Below the pieces are notes generated by a model that was not told where the DNA came from, did no database searches, and saw only the letters and a list, made by a program, of their open reading frames with translations. A program made the position numbers and the translations under genes. DNA of 64,000 nt from positions 233,593-297,592 of the forward strand of contig JAIXWG010000058.1 in assembly GCA_027482245.1 (NCBI GenBank). Reading direction: 5' to 3'. Every line of letters starts with the position of its first letter. Position 1 is the stretch's first letter. The stretch comes from Acetobacteraceae bacterium (lineage in GTDB: Bacteria > Pseudomonadota > Alphaproteobacteria > Acetobacterales > Acetobacteraceae). Positions 44,210 through 52,175 of this stretch are shown here, one piece after another.

Positions 44210-44264
44210 CTCTCACGCTTCCTGGAAGGATGCGTGGGTGGAACGCCGCTGCCCCGCCCGAGTT

Positions 44265-45011
44265 TCAGAAGCGTTCGAGCAACGGCCCGCAGCCCGCGAC
44301 CTTGTCCTGGATGCCCATGGTGCGCAGCGCGTGCCAGTAGGTGGCGGTGTTGATGGCGATGACAGGCTTGCCGAGCCACATCTCCGCCATAACCGCCAGC
44401 TTCACCATGGACAGGTTGGTGCCGACCTGGACGATCGCATCGACGTCATCGCCATCGATGGCCTTGATCGCCTCCACGCACTGCTTCGGCGTGACTTCCG
44501 CGATGCCGGTCCAGGACGGGCAGTGCAGCGCGATGTCCTTCTTCACCGTGAAGCCCATGTCGGTGAAGTACCGCGCCACCTGTTCGTTCATGGCGGGCCA
44601 GTAGGGCGACATGATGGAGATGTTCTTGACGCCGCCATAGGCGTTCATCGCCGCGGTGCAGGAATGGCTGCCGACGCTGATCTTGAGGCCGGAGACCTCC
44701 TCCACCTGCTTCACGAAGGCGTCGGCGCCCTTCGCGCCGTCGAAGAAGGTCACGGCCGACATGCCCATGACCAGGTGGTCCGGCTTGCAGGTCATGACCG
44801 ACTTCACGGCATCGAGCGTGTTGTTGCCGATGAGGCGCGCGCCGGCGAGGAACGTCTCGTTGGAGATGGCGTCGGCGTTCGGCGTGTAGATCCGGCTGTA
44901 GTGGTTGGTGACGCCCGCGGGGCGCATCATGTCGTAATCCGGCTGTACCACCGTGTTGGTGGAGGGGCCCATCACCCCGAACTTGCAGCGCCAGCCCAGC
45001 ACGTCACCCAT
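44265..45011 (-). CDS. Asp/Glu racemase-superfamily protein (maleate isomerase/arylmalonate decarboxylase-like)
   Basis: A 248-residue protein with the duplicated fold of this superfamily. Seen are GVMGPSTNTVVQPDYDMMRP at the start, VMGMSAVTFFDGA in the first active-site loop, GSHSCTAAMNAYGGVKNISIMSPYW in parts, and AIVQVGTNLSM in the second. Maleate isomerases carry catalytic cysteines in both loops, and arylmalonate decarboxylase lacks the first. Here neither loop has a Cys at the expected spot, so the chemistry is uncertain. AGAG lies before ATG at 45011. It is divergent from a Bug receptor, which may bring in its substrate (inference). Confidence 0.8.
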   Translation of the reverse strand: MGDVLGWRCKFGVMGPSTNTVVQPDYDMMRPAGVTNHYSRIYTPNADAISNETFLAGARLIGNNTLDAVKSVMTCKPDHLVMGMSAVTFFDGAKGADAFVKQVEEVSGLKISVGSHSCTAAMNAYGGVKNISIMSPYWPAMNEQVARYFTDMGFTVKKDIALHCPSWTGIAEVTPKQCVEAIKAIDGDDVDAIVQVGTNLSMVKLAVMAEMWLGKPVIAINTATYWHALRTMGIQDKVAGCGPLLERF

Positions 45012-45161
45012 CAGAGGCTCTCCATTCGCCAAGCCGGCGGGCAGGCTGCCACGGAGTGTGGCAGGGGCCGGCCGGCGGGGCGATGATTTACCGTCCTGGC
45101 GGTCTTGCACAGGGGTGGGATACAACCCCACCCTCCGCGGCAAGGTTCCAGGAGCATAAGG

Positions 45162-46166
45162 ATGATGTCGAAGCCCATGGTCACGCGACGTGGTGCCCTG
45201 TTGGCGGCTGGCGGTGCCTTGGCATTGCCCGGCGTGGCGCGTGCCCAAGGGGGGAGCCAGGGGACGGGCGACTGGCCCAACCGGCCGATCCGCTGGATCA
45301 ACCCGGGCCCGGCCGGCGGCGCGGGCGACGTGCTGTCCCGGCTGGTCGGGGACCGGATGCAGGGCAGGCTCGGCCAGCCCGTGGTGGTGGACAACCGCCC
45401 GGGGGCGGGGACCAACATCGGCATGACGGCCGTCGCCCGTGCGGCGCCGGATGGCTACACGGTGGGGCTCGCCTCCATCGCAGCGAATGCCGCGAACAAG
45501 TGGCTGTACCGCAACATGCAGTTCGACCCGGAGAAGGATTTCGCGGCCGTCGGCATGATCGCGCTGGTGCCCAACATCGTCGTGATCCCGCCCGCCGTGC
45601 CGGCGCAGAACCTCCAGCAGTTCATCGCCTGGGCGCGGGCGCAGAACCGGCCGATCAATTTCGGCTCGGTCGGCGCGGGGTCGTCGCAGCACCTGGCGGG
45701 CAGCCAGTTCCAGGTGATCACGGGCATCCCGATGCAGCACCTGCCCTATACGAATAGCGGGCAGATGAACACGGACCTGATCGAGGGCCGGATCGACATG
45801 CTGTTCCAGTCCATCTCGGCCGTCGCGCAGATGGCGCAGACCGGCCGGATGCGCCCGATCGCGGTGAGCGGCGCGGAGCGCGTGGCGGCCTTCCCGGACC
45901 TGCCGACGATGCAGCAGCAGGGGGTGGAGATCGTCTCCACCGGCTGGTTCGGGCTCTGCACGCCGGTGGGGGTGCCGGAGCCGATCCTGGCGCGGCTGGA
46001 GACGGAGCTGCTGGCCGCGATGGAGGACCAGGGCCTGCGCGACCGCATCATGGCGGGCGGCTCCGTCCCGCGGCGCATGGGCCGCGTGGAGTTCGCGGAG
46101 TTCATGGCGGCGGAAAGCGCGCGCTGGCGGACGGTGATCCAGGCCGTGGGCGCGACGGCGGACTGA
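45162..46166 (+). CDS. Bug/TctC-family solute receptor
   Basis: A 334-residue periplasmic receptor. The N terminus MMSKPMVTRRGALLAAGGALALPGVARAQ is a signal peptide with twin arginines (shown by its parts TRRGALLA and GVARAQ). It is followed by NRPIRWINPGPAGGAGDVLSRL in pieces, VVVDNRPGAGTNIGM, and NFGSVGAGSSQHLAGSQF. AGGAG precedes the ATG by 7 bases. It is divergent from the racemase-superfamily gene and convergent with another Bug gene. No TctAB partners are seen. Confidence 0.92.
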   Translation: MMSKPMVTRRGALLAAGGALALPGVARAQGGSQGTGDWPNRPIRWINPGPAGGAGDVLSRLVGDRMQGRLGQPVVVDNRPGAGTNIGMTAVARAAPDGYTVGLASIAANAANKWLYRNMQFDPEKDFAAVGMIALVPNIVVIPPAVPAQNLQQFIAWARAQNRPINFGSVGAGSSQHLAGSQFQVITGIPMQHLPYTNSGQMNTDLIEGRIDMLFQSISAVAQMAQTGRMRPIAVSGAERVAAFPDLPTMQQQGVEIVSTGWFGLCTPVGVPEPILARLETELLAAMEDQGLRDRIMAGGSVPRRMGRVEFAEFMAAESARWRTVIQAVGATAD

Positions 46167-46179
46167 GGGGGCGCACAAA

Positions 46180-46217
46180 CCCCCACCCCGACCCTCCCCC
46201 GCAAGCGCGGGGGAGGG
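46180..46217. repeat. Dispersed repeat family 1, single arm
   Basis: Identical over 38 bases to each arm at 24571-24659. It forms an 11-bp stem with loop AAGC and sits in the 58-base gap between two convergent Bug receptor genes, where it could serve as a terminator. Confidence 0.9.
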
Positions 46218-46224
46218 AGCCGCA

Positions 46225-47211
46225 TCAATTCGCCCGCGCGCCCGACACTTCGACCAGCCGCTGCCACTTCGGCGTCTCGCTGGCGATCAGCGCCGCCGCC
46301 GCGGCCGTGTTCTCGCTGACCACGGCGTCGTAGCCCAGTGGCCGCATCGCATCCCTGAAGCTCTGCGCCGTGCCGACCTGACGGATGGCGGCGGCCAGGC
46401 GCTCGACCTCGGCGGCCGGGGTCGCGGCGGCCGTCACGATCATGTTCCAGGACCGGATGTCGAAACCCTCCAGCCCCGCCGTCTCGGCGAAGGCGGGCAC
46501 GGTCGGGAGCATGCCGAGGCGCTGGCCCGAGGAGGTGCCGAGGATGCGGATGCGCCCGGCTTCCAGCTGGGGCACCAGGGCGGTCGGCAGGTCCGCGCTG
46601 CCCTCGATGGTGCCGTTCAGCAGGTCGGCCGTCATCTGCGCGCCGCCGCGATAGGGGATCTGGTTGAACTCCGCGCGGGACTGGGCGGAGAGCGCCGCGA
46701 GGGTCAGGTGGCTGACCGTCGCCGCGCCGGCGTGGGAGACCTTGAAGACGCCGGGATTGGCGCGGCACCAGGCCAGCAGGGCCGCCATGTCCGTCCAGCC
46801 GCGGCGGTTGGCGGCTTCCGTGTTCACGGCCAGCAGCACGGCGCTGTCGCTGATCTGGGTGATGGCGCGGAAGTCGCGCGCCACGTCGAAGGGCATGGTC
46901 TGCTGCAGGAAGGGCGCGGCGCAGAGGGTCGCGGCGCCGATCACGCCGATGGTGGTGCCATCCGGCGGCGCCTTGGCGACCGCATCCGCGCCGATCAGCC
47001 CGCCGCCGCCGCTGCGGTTGTCCACCACGACGGATTGCTCCAGCACCGGCGCCAGGCGGTCCGCCAGCACGCGGCCGAGGCCATCGACGGAGCCACCCGG
47101 CGGGAAGGGGATGACGATGCGCAGCGGCCGGCGCGATTGCGCATGGGACAGGGAGGGCACGGCAAGCGTGGTGGCGGCCAGCAGCAGCCGGCGCGTCAGG
47201 CGGGGTGTCAT
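46225..47211 (-). CDS. Bug/TctC-family solute receptor
   Basis: A 328-residue periplasmic receptor. Signal peptide MTPRLTRRLLLAATTLAVP then SHAQ; next PLRIVIPFPPGGSVDGLGR with the canonical PFPPGG loop, VVVDNRSGGGGLIGAD, and KVSHAGAATVSHLTLAAL. It is 43 bases downstream of the amidohydrolase gene on the same strand, so it may deliver that enzyme's substrate (inference). The frame continues upstream of 47211 without coding character. Confidence 0.92.
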   Translation of the reverse strand: MTPRLTRRLLLAATTLAVPSLSHAQSRRPLRIVIPFPPGGSVDGLGRVLADRLAPVLEQSVVVDNRSGGGGLIGADAVAKAPPDGTTIGVIGAATLCAAPFLQQTMPFDVARDFRAITQISDSAVLLAVNTEAANRRGWTDMAALLAWCRANPGVFKVSHAGAATVSHLTLAALSAQSRAEFNQIPYRGGAQMTADLLNGTIEGSADLPTALVPQLEAGRIRILGTSSGQRLGMLPTVPAFAETAGLEGFDIRSWNMIVTAAATPAAEVERLAAAIRQVGTAQSFRDAMRPLGYDAVVSENTAAAAALIASETPKWQRLVEVSGARAN

Positions 47212-47254
47212 CGCATTGTCTCCCGTTGTGGCGGGGAGCCTACGAAGCCCGTGG

Positions 47255-48646
47255 CTATTCCTGCAACGGTATCGCGGCCCGCGCGGCGATCGATGCCGGA
47301 ATCGCACCGCGCCGGGCGGCTTCGCGCCACACGCGCTCGATCGCCGCGCGGCCGCGCTTCGTCACGGAAGCCGCGTCCACCGTGGTGGGCTTGGCGTCGC
47401 GCAGCAGCACGCGGCCTTCCACCATCGCCAGCGTCAGGTCTGACGCGCTGCCATTGGTCATCAGCGACTTCAGCGGGTCCCAGACCGGCTGGTAGCGGGA
47501 GGAGGAGAGGTCGAACATCACGAGGTCCGCCCGCGCGCCGCGCGCGACCAGGCCGAGGTCGTCCCGCCCCAAGGCGAGCGCCGCATCCCGCGTCGCGGCG
47601 CGCAGGATGCGCGGCGCCGCCAGGCCATGCGGCGTGCCCGACTGCACCTTGGCGAAGACGGCGGCGCTGCGGATCTCATGCAACATGTCGAGCGTGACGC
47701 CATCCGTGCCGATGCCGAGTCGCAGCCCCGAAGCCTCCATCCGCGCCAGCGGCACGAAGCGGCCGGAACGCGCGAAGGCGAGGGGGCATGAGGCGAGGGC
47801 GGCGCCTTCGCGCGCGATCATCGCCATCTCCTCATCGGTCGCGAACATGCCATGCGCCAGGACCACGCCGGGGCGCAGCAGGCCGAGGCGGCGGAGGTGC
47901 TCGATGGAGCCGACGCCATGCGCGGCCTTCACGCGATCGATCTCGATCAGGTTCTGCGCGGCGTGGATGGAGACGATGGTGTCCAGCTCCCGCGCCTTCG
48001 CATCGACGCGACGCAGCAGGCCGGGCGTGTTGCTGTCCGGGCCATGCGGGCCGAAGCCGACGCGCGTGACGCCGCGGGGGCCCTCGTCGAAGCGCTCGAA
48101 GAGCTTCAACGTGGCTTCGAAGCCCGTGTTGTCGGTGGGCGTGTAGATGGGCTTGCCGTCGGCGCCCATGCCGACCGTCTCGCTGAAGAGGTAGGGGCAG
48201 GACCAGCTGCGGAGCCCGATCCGCTTCGCGCGTTCGATGAAGGGCCATTGCTGCACGCGATAGACGTCGAGGAGCCCGGTGGTGCCGCTGCGCAGCCCCT
48301 CCAGCAGCGCCATCTCCACCGCGTCGCCGATATCCTCCTCCGTCATCAGGGCGGCGGCGACATCGCCGAGCGGCATGAGCAGGGAGAAGACGATGTGGCC
48401 GGGCAGGTCGCCGGGGGCGAGTTCATCGGCCAGGCCGCGGAACAGCGGGCCGGACATGGCGTGGTTGTGCAGGTTGATGAGGCCGGGCATCAGCAGGCTG
48501 TCGGGGGCCACGATGCGCTCGGCCTCCATCGTCGGGCGATGCGGCGTGACATCGGCAATGGCGCCGTCCCGCACCACCACGTGGTGGCCGGTGCGCAGCC
48601 CGTTCTCGGCGTCCCAGACCCAGCCGGGCTCGATGACGAGGGTCAC
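47255..48646 (-). CDS. Amidohydrolase-superfamily enzyme (cytosine deaminase/chlorohydrolase type)
   Basis: A 463-residue metal-dependent hydrolase. The HxH metal motif lies in PGLINLHNHAMSG; further ligands are SIHAAQN (His), LAHGMFATDEE (His) and IGTDGVTLDM (Asp). ADLVMFDLSS and VEGRVLLRD close the composite beta-domain. The group deaminates or dechlorinates ring compounds such as cytosine, guanine or triazines; the actual substrate is unknown. It starts with GTG overlapping the AEC stop (GTGA) and is followed by a Bug receptor, suggesting an uptake-and-hydrolysis operon. Confidence 0.9.
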   Translation of the reverse strand: MTLVIEPGWVWDAENGLRTGHHVVVRDGAIADVTPHRPTMEAERIVAPDSLLMPGLINLHNHAMSGPLFRGLADELAPGDLPGHIVFSLLMPLGDVAAALMTEEDIGDAVEMALLEGLRSGTTGLLDVYRVQQWPFIERAKRIGLRSWSCPYLFSETVGMGADGKPIYTPTDNTGFEATLKLFERFDEGPRGVTRVGFGPHGPDSNTPGLLRRVDAKARELDTIVSIHAAQNLIEIDRVKAAHGVGSIEHLRRLGLLRPGVVLAHGMFATDEEMAMIAREGAALASCPLAFARSGRFVPLARMEASGLRLGIGTDGVTLDMLHEIRSAAVFAKVQSGTPHGLAAPRILRAATRDAALALGRDDLGLVARGARADLVMFDLSSSRYQPVWDPLKSLMTNGSASDLTLAMVEGRVLLRDAKPTTVDAASVTKRGRAAIERVWREAARRGAIPASIAARAAIPLQE

Positions 48647-49575
48647 GGCAGCACTCCCCTGAAATGGCCGATCAGCGCGGACAGCGTGAGGACCGACAGC
48701 GCGGTGGTGATGACGACGGCCGCACCCGAGCGGTCCATGCCGATCGTGTAGCGGCGGGCGAAGATGAAGGCGTTGGCGCCGGTCGGCAGCGCGGACATGG
48801 TGACCGCGACGGCGGTCTCGATCGGCGTGATGCGGAACAGCATCGCCAGCAGCCAGACCAGGCCCGGCAGCGCCACCAGCTTCACCACGATGATGGTCAG
48901 CGTCTCCGCCCAGGCAGCGCGGCCGCTGATGGCGGAAAGCCCGCCGCCCAGGCAGAACAGCGCGACGGCGGGCGTGGCATTGCCCAGCAGTTCCAGCGTG
49001 CGCTCCATCGGGCCGACCATGGTGAGGCCGAGCGTCGTCCACAGCAGCGCCGCCACCACCGCCATCACCACCGGGTTGCGCGCGACGCCGCGCGCGGTGG
49101 TGACGGCGACGCGGCGCCAGGGCGCGTGCTCGTTCAGGCCCATCTCCGTCACGATGGTGGCGAGGCCGAGCAGGACCATGGTCTGCAGCGCAAGGATGCC
49201 GAGCATGGGCGGCACGCCGGCCTGGCCATAGGCGGCGACGATGATCGGCACGCCCATCATGAGCGAATTGCCGAAGACGCAGGCCAGCGCGAAGAGCGCC
49301 GCTTCCGAGAGTCCCATGCGGAAGAAGCGCCGCCCCGCCCAGGTGGCGGCGAGAAAGACCAGCACGCCGCCCGTCAGCAGCGCCGCCGCGGCGCCGCCGG
49401 CGCTGTCATGCGGCCTGGTGCCGCCGAGGAAGATCAGCGACGGCGCGGCGAGGCCGAAGACGAAGGCCGACATGCCATCGAAGGCCGCGCGCGGCAGCAG
49501 GTGCCGCCTTCCCGCGATGAAGCCGAGCCCGATGAGGGCAAAGACCGGGAGGACGACTTCGACGACGCCTCCCAT
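48643..49575 (-). CDS. AEC-family (auxin efflux carrier-like) transporter
   Basis: A 310-residue inner-membrane protein with about ten helices of the AEC family. The family's first repeat (VVLPVFALIGLGFIAGRR) is visible, as are FGNSLMMGVPIIVAAYG in the crossover helix and MSALPTGANAFIFARRY near the end. AEC carriers move malate, malonate or similar anions. The gene starts 6 bases after the gmk stop and is coupled by GTGA to the amidohydrolase gene, so it may be an end part of the yicC-gmk message. Confidence 0.9.
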   Translation of the reverse strand: MGGVVEVVLPVFALIGLGFIAGRRHLLPRAAFDGMSAFVFGLAAPSLIFLGGTRPHDSAGGAAAALLTGGVLVFLAATWAGRRFFRMGLSEAALFALACVFGNSLMMGVPIIVAAYGQAGVPPMLGILALQTMVLLGLATIVTEMGLNEHAPWRRVAVTTARGVARNPVVMAVVAALLWTTLGLTMVGPMERTLELLGNATPAVALFCLGGGLSAISGRAAWAETLTIIVVKLVALPGLVWLLAMLFRITPIETAVAVTMSALPTGANAFIFARRYTIGMDRSGAAVVITTALSVLTLSALIGHFRGVLP

Positions 49576-49581
49576 GCCGCG

Positions 49582-50223
49582 CTACTTCCCCAGCAGCGTG
49601 TCGACGAAGCCGGGAAGCCAGGGCTGGCGCGCGCGGGTGGTGCGCGCGGCGTGGAGGATGGCGCGGACCTCCGCGACGCAGGCGTCGAAGTCGCGGTTCA
49701 CCAGCACATGGTCGAAGTCGGACCAGTGGGTCATCTCCTCCCGCGCGATCGCCAGGCGCTTGACGATCTCGGCCTCGTTCTCCTGCTGCCGGCCGCGCAG
49801 GCGGCGTTCCAGCTCCTCCATCGAGGGGGGCAGGAGGAAGATGCCGACGACATCCTCCGGCAGCTTGTCCTTGAGCTGGCGATGGCCCTGCCATTCGATG
49901 TCGAAGAGCACGTCGCGGCCTTCGGCGAGCGCCGCTTCGACCGGGCCGCGTGGCGTGCCGTAGCGGCGGCCTAGGAAGCCGGCGTGTTCCAGCAGCTCAT
50001 CGCGCTGGACCATCTCCTCGAAGGCCTCGGGCGTCTTGAAGAAGTAGTGGACGCCGTCCGTCTCGGCAGGGCGGGGGGCGCGGGTGGTGGCGCTGATGGA
50101 CAGCGACAGGTCGGGCTCCGTCTCCAGGATCTTGCGGGAAACGCTGGTCTTGCCGCCACCGGGGGCGGCGGCCAGGACCAGGCAGATGCCGCGGCGGGCG
50201 GGGAGTGTCATGACCGTGTCCAT
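49582..50223 (-). CDS. gmk: Guanylate kinase
   Basis: A 213-residue GMP kinase. The P-loop is AAAPGGGKTSVSR, followed by SISATTRAPRPAETDGVHYFF in parts, with the GMP-binding SxTTRxxR and the YFF strand. It also has VLFDIEWQGHRQLK and FLLPPSMEELERRL. It makes GDP from GMP. The ATG at 50223 is preferred; an in-frame ATG at 50211 would shorten the lead. A hairpin-chain repeat with a trailing GCAGG occupies the gap from yicC. Confidence 0.96.
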   Translation of the reverse strand: MDTVMTLPARRGICLVLAAAPGGGKTSVSRKILETEPDLSLSISATTRAPRPAETDGVHYFFKTPEAFEEMVQRDELLEHAGFLGRRYGTPRGPVEAALAEGRDVLFDIEWQGHRQLKDKLPEDVVGIFLLPPSMEELERRLRGRQQENEAEIVKRLAIAREEMTHWSDFDHVLVNRDFDACVAEVRAILHAARTTRARQPWLPGFVDTLLGK

Positions 50224-50232
50224 TCCGTGCGA

Positions 50233-50345
50233 CCTGCGCCCGCCGCAGGCGGGCGAGCGGCCGAATGGCCGCCGCCGGAAGTCCGGCGAAGCCAAGCGAA
50301 GCGCCGGCGTTTGAGGGCGGATCGGCGACGATCCGCAAGGCAAAG
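50233..50345 (-). repeat. Dispersed repeat family 2: hairpin chain, copy 2
   Basis: Hairpins GCCCGCC-GCA-GGCGGGC (50238-50254), GCGGCC-GAAT-GGCCGC (50257-50272), and GCCGG-AAGT-CCGGC (50274-50287), then GAAGCCAAG and CGGCG-TTTGAGGGC. An extra hairpin, GCGGATC...GATCCGC (50317-50336), is absent from copy 1. It ends in GCAAAGG-like sequence. It fills the yicC-gmk gap. Confidence 0.8.
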
Positions 50346-50347
50346 GT

Positions 50348-51253
50348 TCATTCGACGTTGGCCGCCTGTTCGCGCAGCCGCTCGATCGCGGCCTTGAGGT
50401 CGAGGCCGATGCGCGTCAGCGCGGTGCTGGCCGATTTGCTGCAGAGCGTATTGGCCTCCCGCACGAATTCCTGCGTCAGGAATTCCAGCTTGCGGCCGAC
50501 GGCGTCACCGGATTTCAGCAGGGACCGCGCCTCGTTGATATGGGCGCCGAGGCGGTCCAGCTCCTCCCGCACATCGGAACGCTGGGCCAGCAGCGCCACT
50601 TCCTGGGCGAGGCGCTCCTCCGGCACCCGGGCGCGGAGGTCGCCCTCGCCGAGCAGGCTGGCGAGGTTCTCCATCAGGCGGGCGCGCTGGGCGGCGGGCT
50701 GGCCGGCGGCCTCGGTGGCGGCGGCTTCCCGCAGGGAGGCGATCTCATCCAGCAGTGTGCCGAGGATGGCGGCGAGCTGCGCGCCTTCCCGGGCGCGGGA
50801 GGCGACGAGGCCATCGAGGGTCGTGGTGAAGGCGCTGGCGAGCGCGGCGCGGCGGGCTTCCTCGGCTGCCTCGTCGGGCTCCACGATCTCGGCGCGCAGC
50901 ACGCCGGGGAGCGTCAGCACGGCTTCGGGGCGCGGGGCGGCGGCGCCGGGCATCTTCGCGGCGACCGCCATGACCAGCGCGATGGCCTGTTCCAGCGCGG
51001 CGGGGTCGGGTGTCAGGCGGGGCGCGCGTTCCTCCCGCTTCACGGTCAGCGTCGCGGAGACGTTGCCGCGCTTGAGGCGCTTGCCCAGGCCCTCCCGCAG
51101 CGCGGGTTCCAGCGCATCGAGGCCGCCGGGCAGGCGGAGGCGGAGGTCGAGGCCCCTTCCGTTGACGCTGCGGAGTTCCCAGACGAAGGAGGTGCCGTCC
51201 GGCAGGGTGCCGCCTTCGCGCGCGAAGCCGGTCATGGAAGCGAGCTTGCTCAT
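50348..51253 (-). CDS. yicC: YicC/YloC-family endoribonuclease
   Basis: A 301-residue YicC-like protein. The N-terminal domain has LASMTGFAREGG and WELRSVNGRGLDLRLRLP, a near-invariant signature. The C-terminal DUF1732 domain ends with RSLLKSGDAVGRKLEFLTQEFVREANTL in parts and the terminal KAAIERLREQAANVE. E. coli YicC promotes RNA decay as an endoribonuclease. Its usual neighbours in this class are mltG upstream and gmk downstream. Here gmk is present but mltG is 6 kb away. Start 51253 (MSKLASMTGF). Confidence 0.95.
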   Translation of the reverse strand: MSKLASMTGFAREGGTLPDGTSFVWELRSVNGRGLDLRLRLPGGLDALEPALREGLGKRLKRGNVSATLTVKREERAPRLTPDPAALEQAIALVMAVAAKMPGAAAPRPEAVLTLPGVLRAEIVEPDEAAEEARRAALASAFTTTLDGLVASRAREGAQLAAILGTLLDEIASLREAAATEAAGQPAAQRARLMENLASLLGEGDLRARVPEERLAQEVALLAQRSDVREELDRLGAHINEARSLLKSGDAVGRKLEFLTQEFVREANTLCSKSASTALTRIGLDLKAAIERLREQAANVE

Positions 51254-51288
51254 GGGGGTTTTTCCCCCGTGCGGCGGAGGAGGGCAAG

Positions 51289-52074
51289 GTGGCGGCATAC
51301 CCCTGGCGTGACGTGATGATCACCGGCGCGACCTCCGGCCTCGGCCGAGCGCTGGCGGAGGCCTGCGCGGCGCCGGGGGTGACGCTGCACCTCAGCGGGC
51401 GGGACGCGGCGCGGCTCGATGCCGTGGTCGGCGCCTGCGTCGCGCGGGGGGCGGCGGTCAGCCCGAAGGTGCTGGACGTGACGGACCGGGCGGGCATGGC
51501 GGATTGGGTGGCGGGGGCGGGCAGGCTCGATCTGGTGATCGCCAATGCGGGGGTTTCGGGCGGCACGGGCGGGCAGACGGAGCCGGCGGACCAGGTGCAG
51601 CGTATCTTCGCCACCAATCTCGGCGGCGTGTTGAACACCGCGTTGCCGGCGCTGGAGGTGATGGCGGCGCAGGCGCCGGATGCGACGGGGGTGCGGGGGC
51701 GGATCGCCGTCATCGCCTCCATCGCCGCCTTCGTGGCGGCGCCGGGGGCGCCGGCCTATTGCGCGAGCAAATCGGCGGTGCAGCGCTGGGCGGAGGCGCT
51801 GGACGCCAGCGAGCGGGCGCGGGGGATCCGCCTGCACGCGGTCTGCCCAGGGTACATCCGCACGCCGATGACGGCCCGGAACCCCTTCCCCATGCCGCTG
51901 CTGATGACGCCGGAGCAGGCGGCGGCGCGGACGCTGTCTGGCATCGCGGCCGGGCGGGTGCGGGTGGTCTATCCCTGGCCGCTCTATGCCGCGGCGCGGC
52001 TGGTGGGGGCGCTGCCGCCGGCGTGGCGGAACCGGCTGATGGGGGTGGTGCCGGCGAAGCCGCGGGAAGGGTAG
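51289..52074 (+). CDS. SDR-family oxidoreductase
   Basis: A 261-residue short-chain dehydrogenase with ITGATSGLGRALAEA, IANAGVSGGTGG, Ser in IAVIASIAAFVA, and YxxxK in AYCASKSAVQRW. A late hydrophobic stretch (VVYPWPLYAAARLVGALPP) may touch the membrane. Such proteins often act on lipids or retinol-like compounds. Start is GTG with GGAGG 6 bases before it. It is divergent from yicC by 35 bases and is the first gene of the segment that separates yicC from mltG. Confidence 0.88.
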   Translation: MAAYPWRDVMITGATSGLGRALAEACAAPGVTLHLSGRDAARLDAVVGACVARGAAVSPKVLDVTDRAGMADWVAGAGRLDLVIANAGVSGGTGGQTEPADQVQRIFATNLGGVLNTALPALEVMAAQAPDATGVRGRIAVIASIAAFVAAPGAPAYCASKSAVQRWAEALDASERARGIRLHAVCPGYIRTPMTARNPFPMPLLMTPEQAAARTLSGIAAGRVRVVYPWPLYAAARLVGALPPAWRNRLMGVVPAKPREG

Positions 52075-52089
52075 GGGTCGGGGCTCTTT

Positions 52090-52169
52090 GCTTGTTCCGA
52101 CCCATCGATCGCGTTACGTGATGGCGCCGGGGTGGCGGCCGGCGCCGTTTCCCCCTCGAGCACGGGTGA
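52090..52169 (+). pseudogene. Decayed 3' end of a third copy of the tandem paralogue
   Basis: This 80-base stretch aligns with the last codons of the two downstream paralogues. ATGGCG-N6-TGGCGGCCGGCGCCGTTTCC (in two parts) matches ATGGCGAAGTACTGGCAGCC-GGTGCCGTTTCCC of the second copy. TCGAGCACGGGTGACGA matches TCGAACGCGGGTGACGA across the stop, with one extra base breaking the frame. No start or N-terminal part remains. It points to an older array of at least three genes. Confidence 0.65.
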
Positions 52170-52175
52170 CGAGGG

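Noticed and set aside
48643..50223. A dedicated uptake operon joining gmk and yicC to the AEC and amidohydrolase genes
   Set aside because: Close spacing could mean read-through, but gmk and yicC are housekeeping genes and shared function is not supported.
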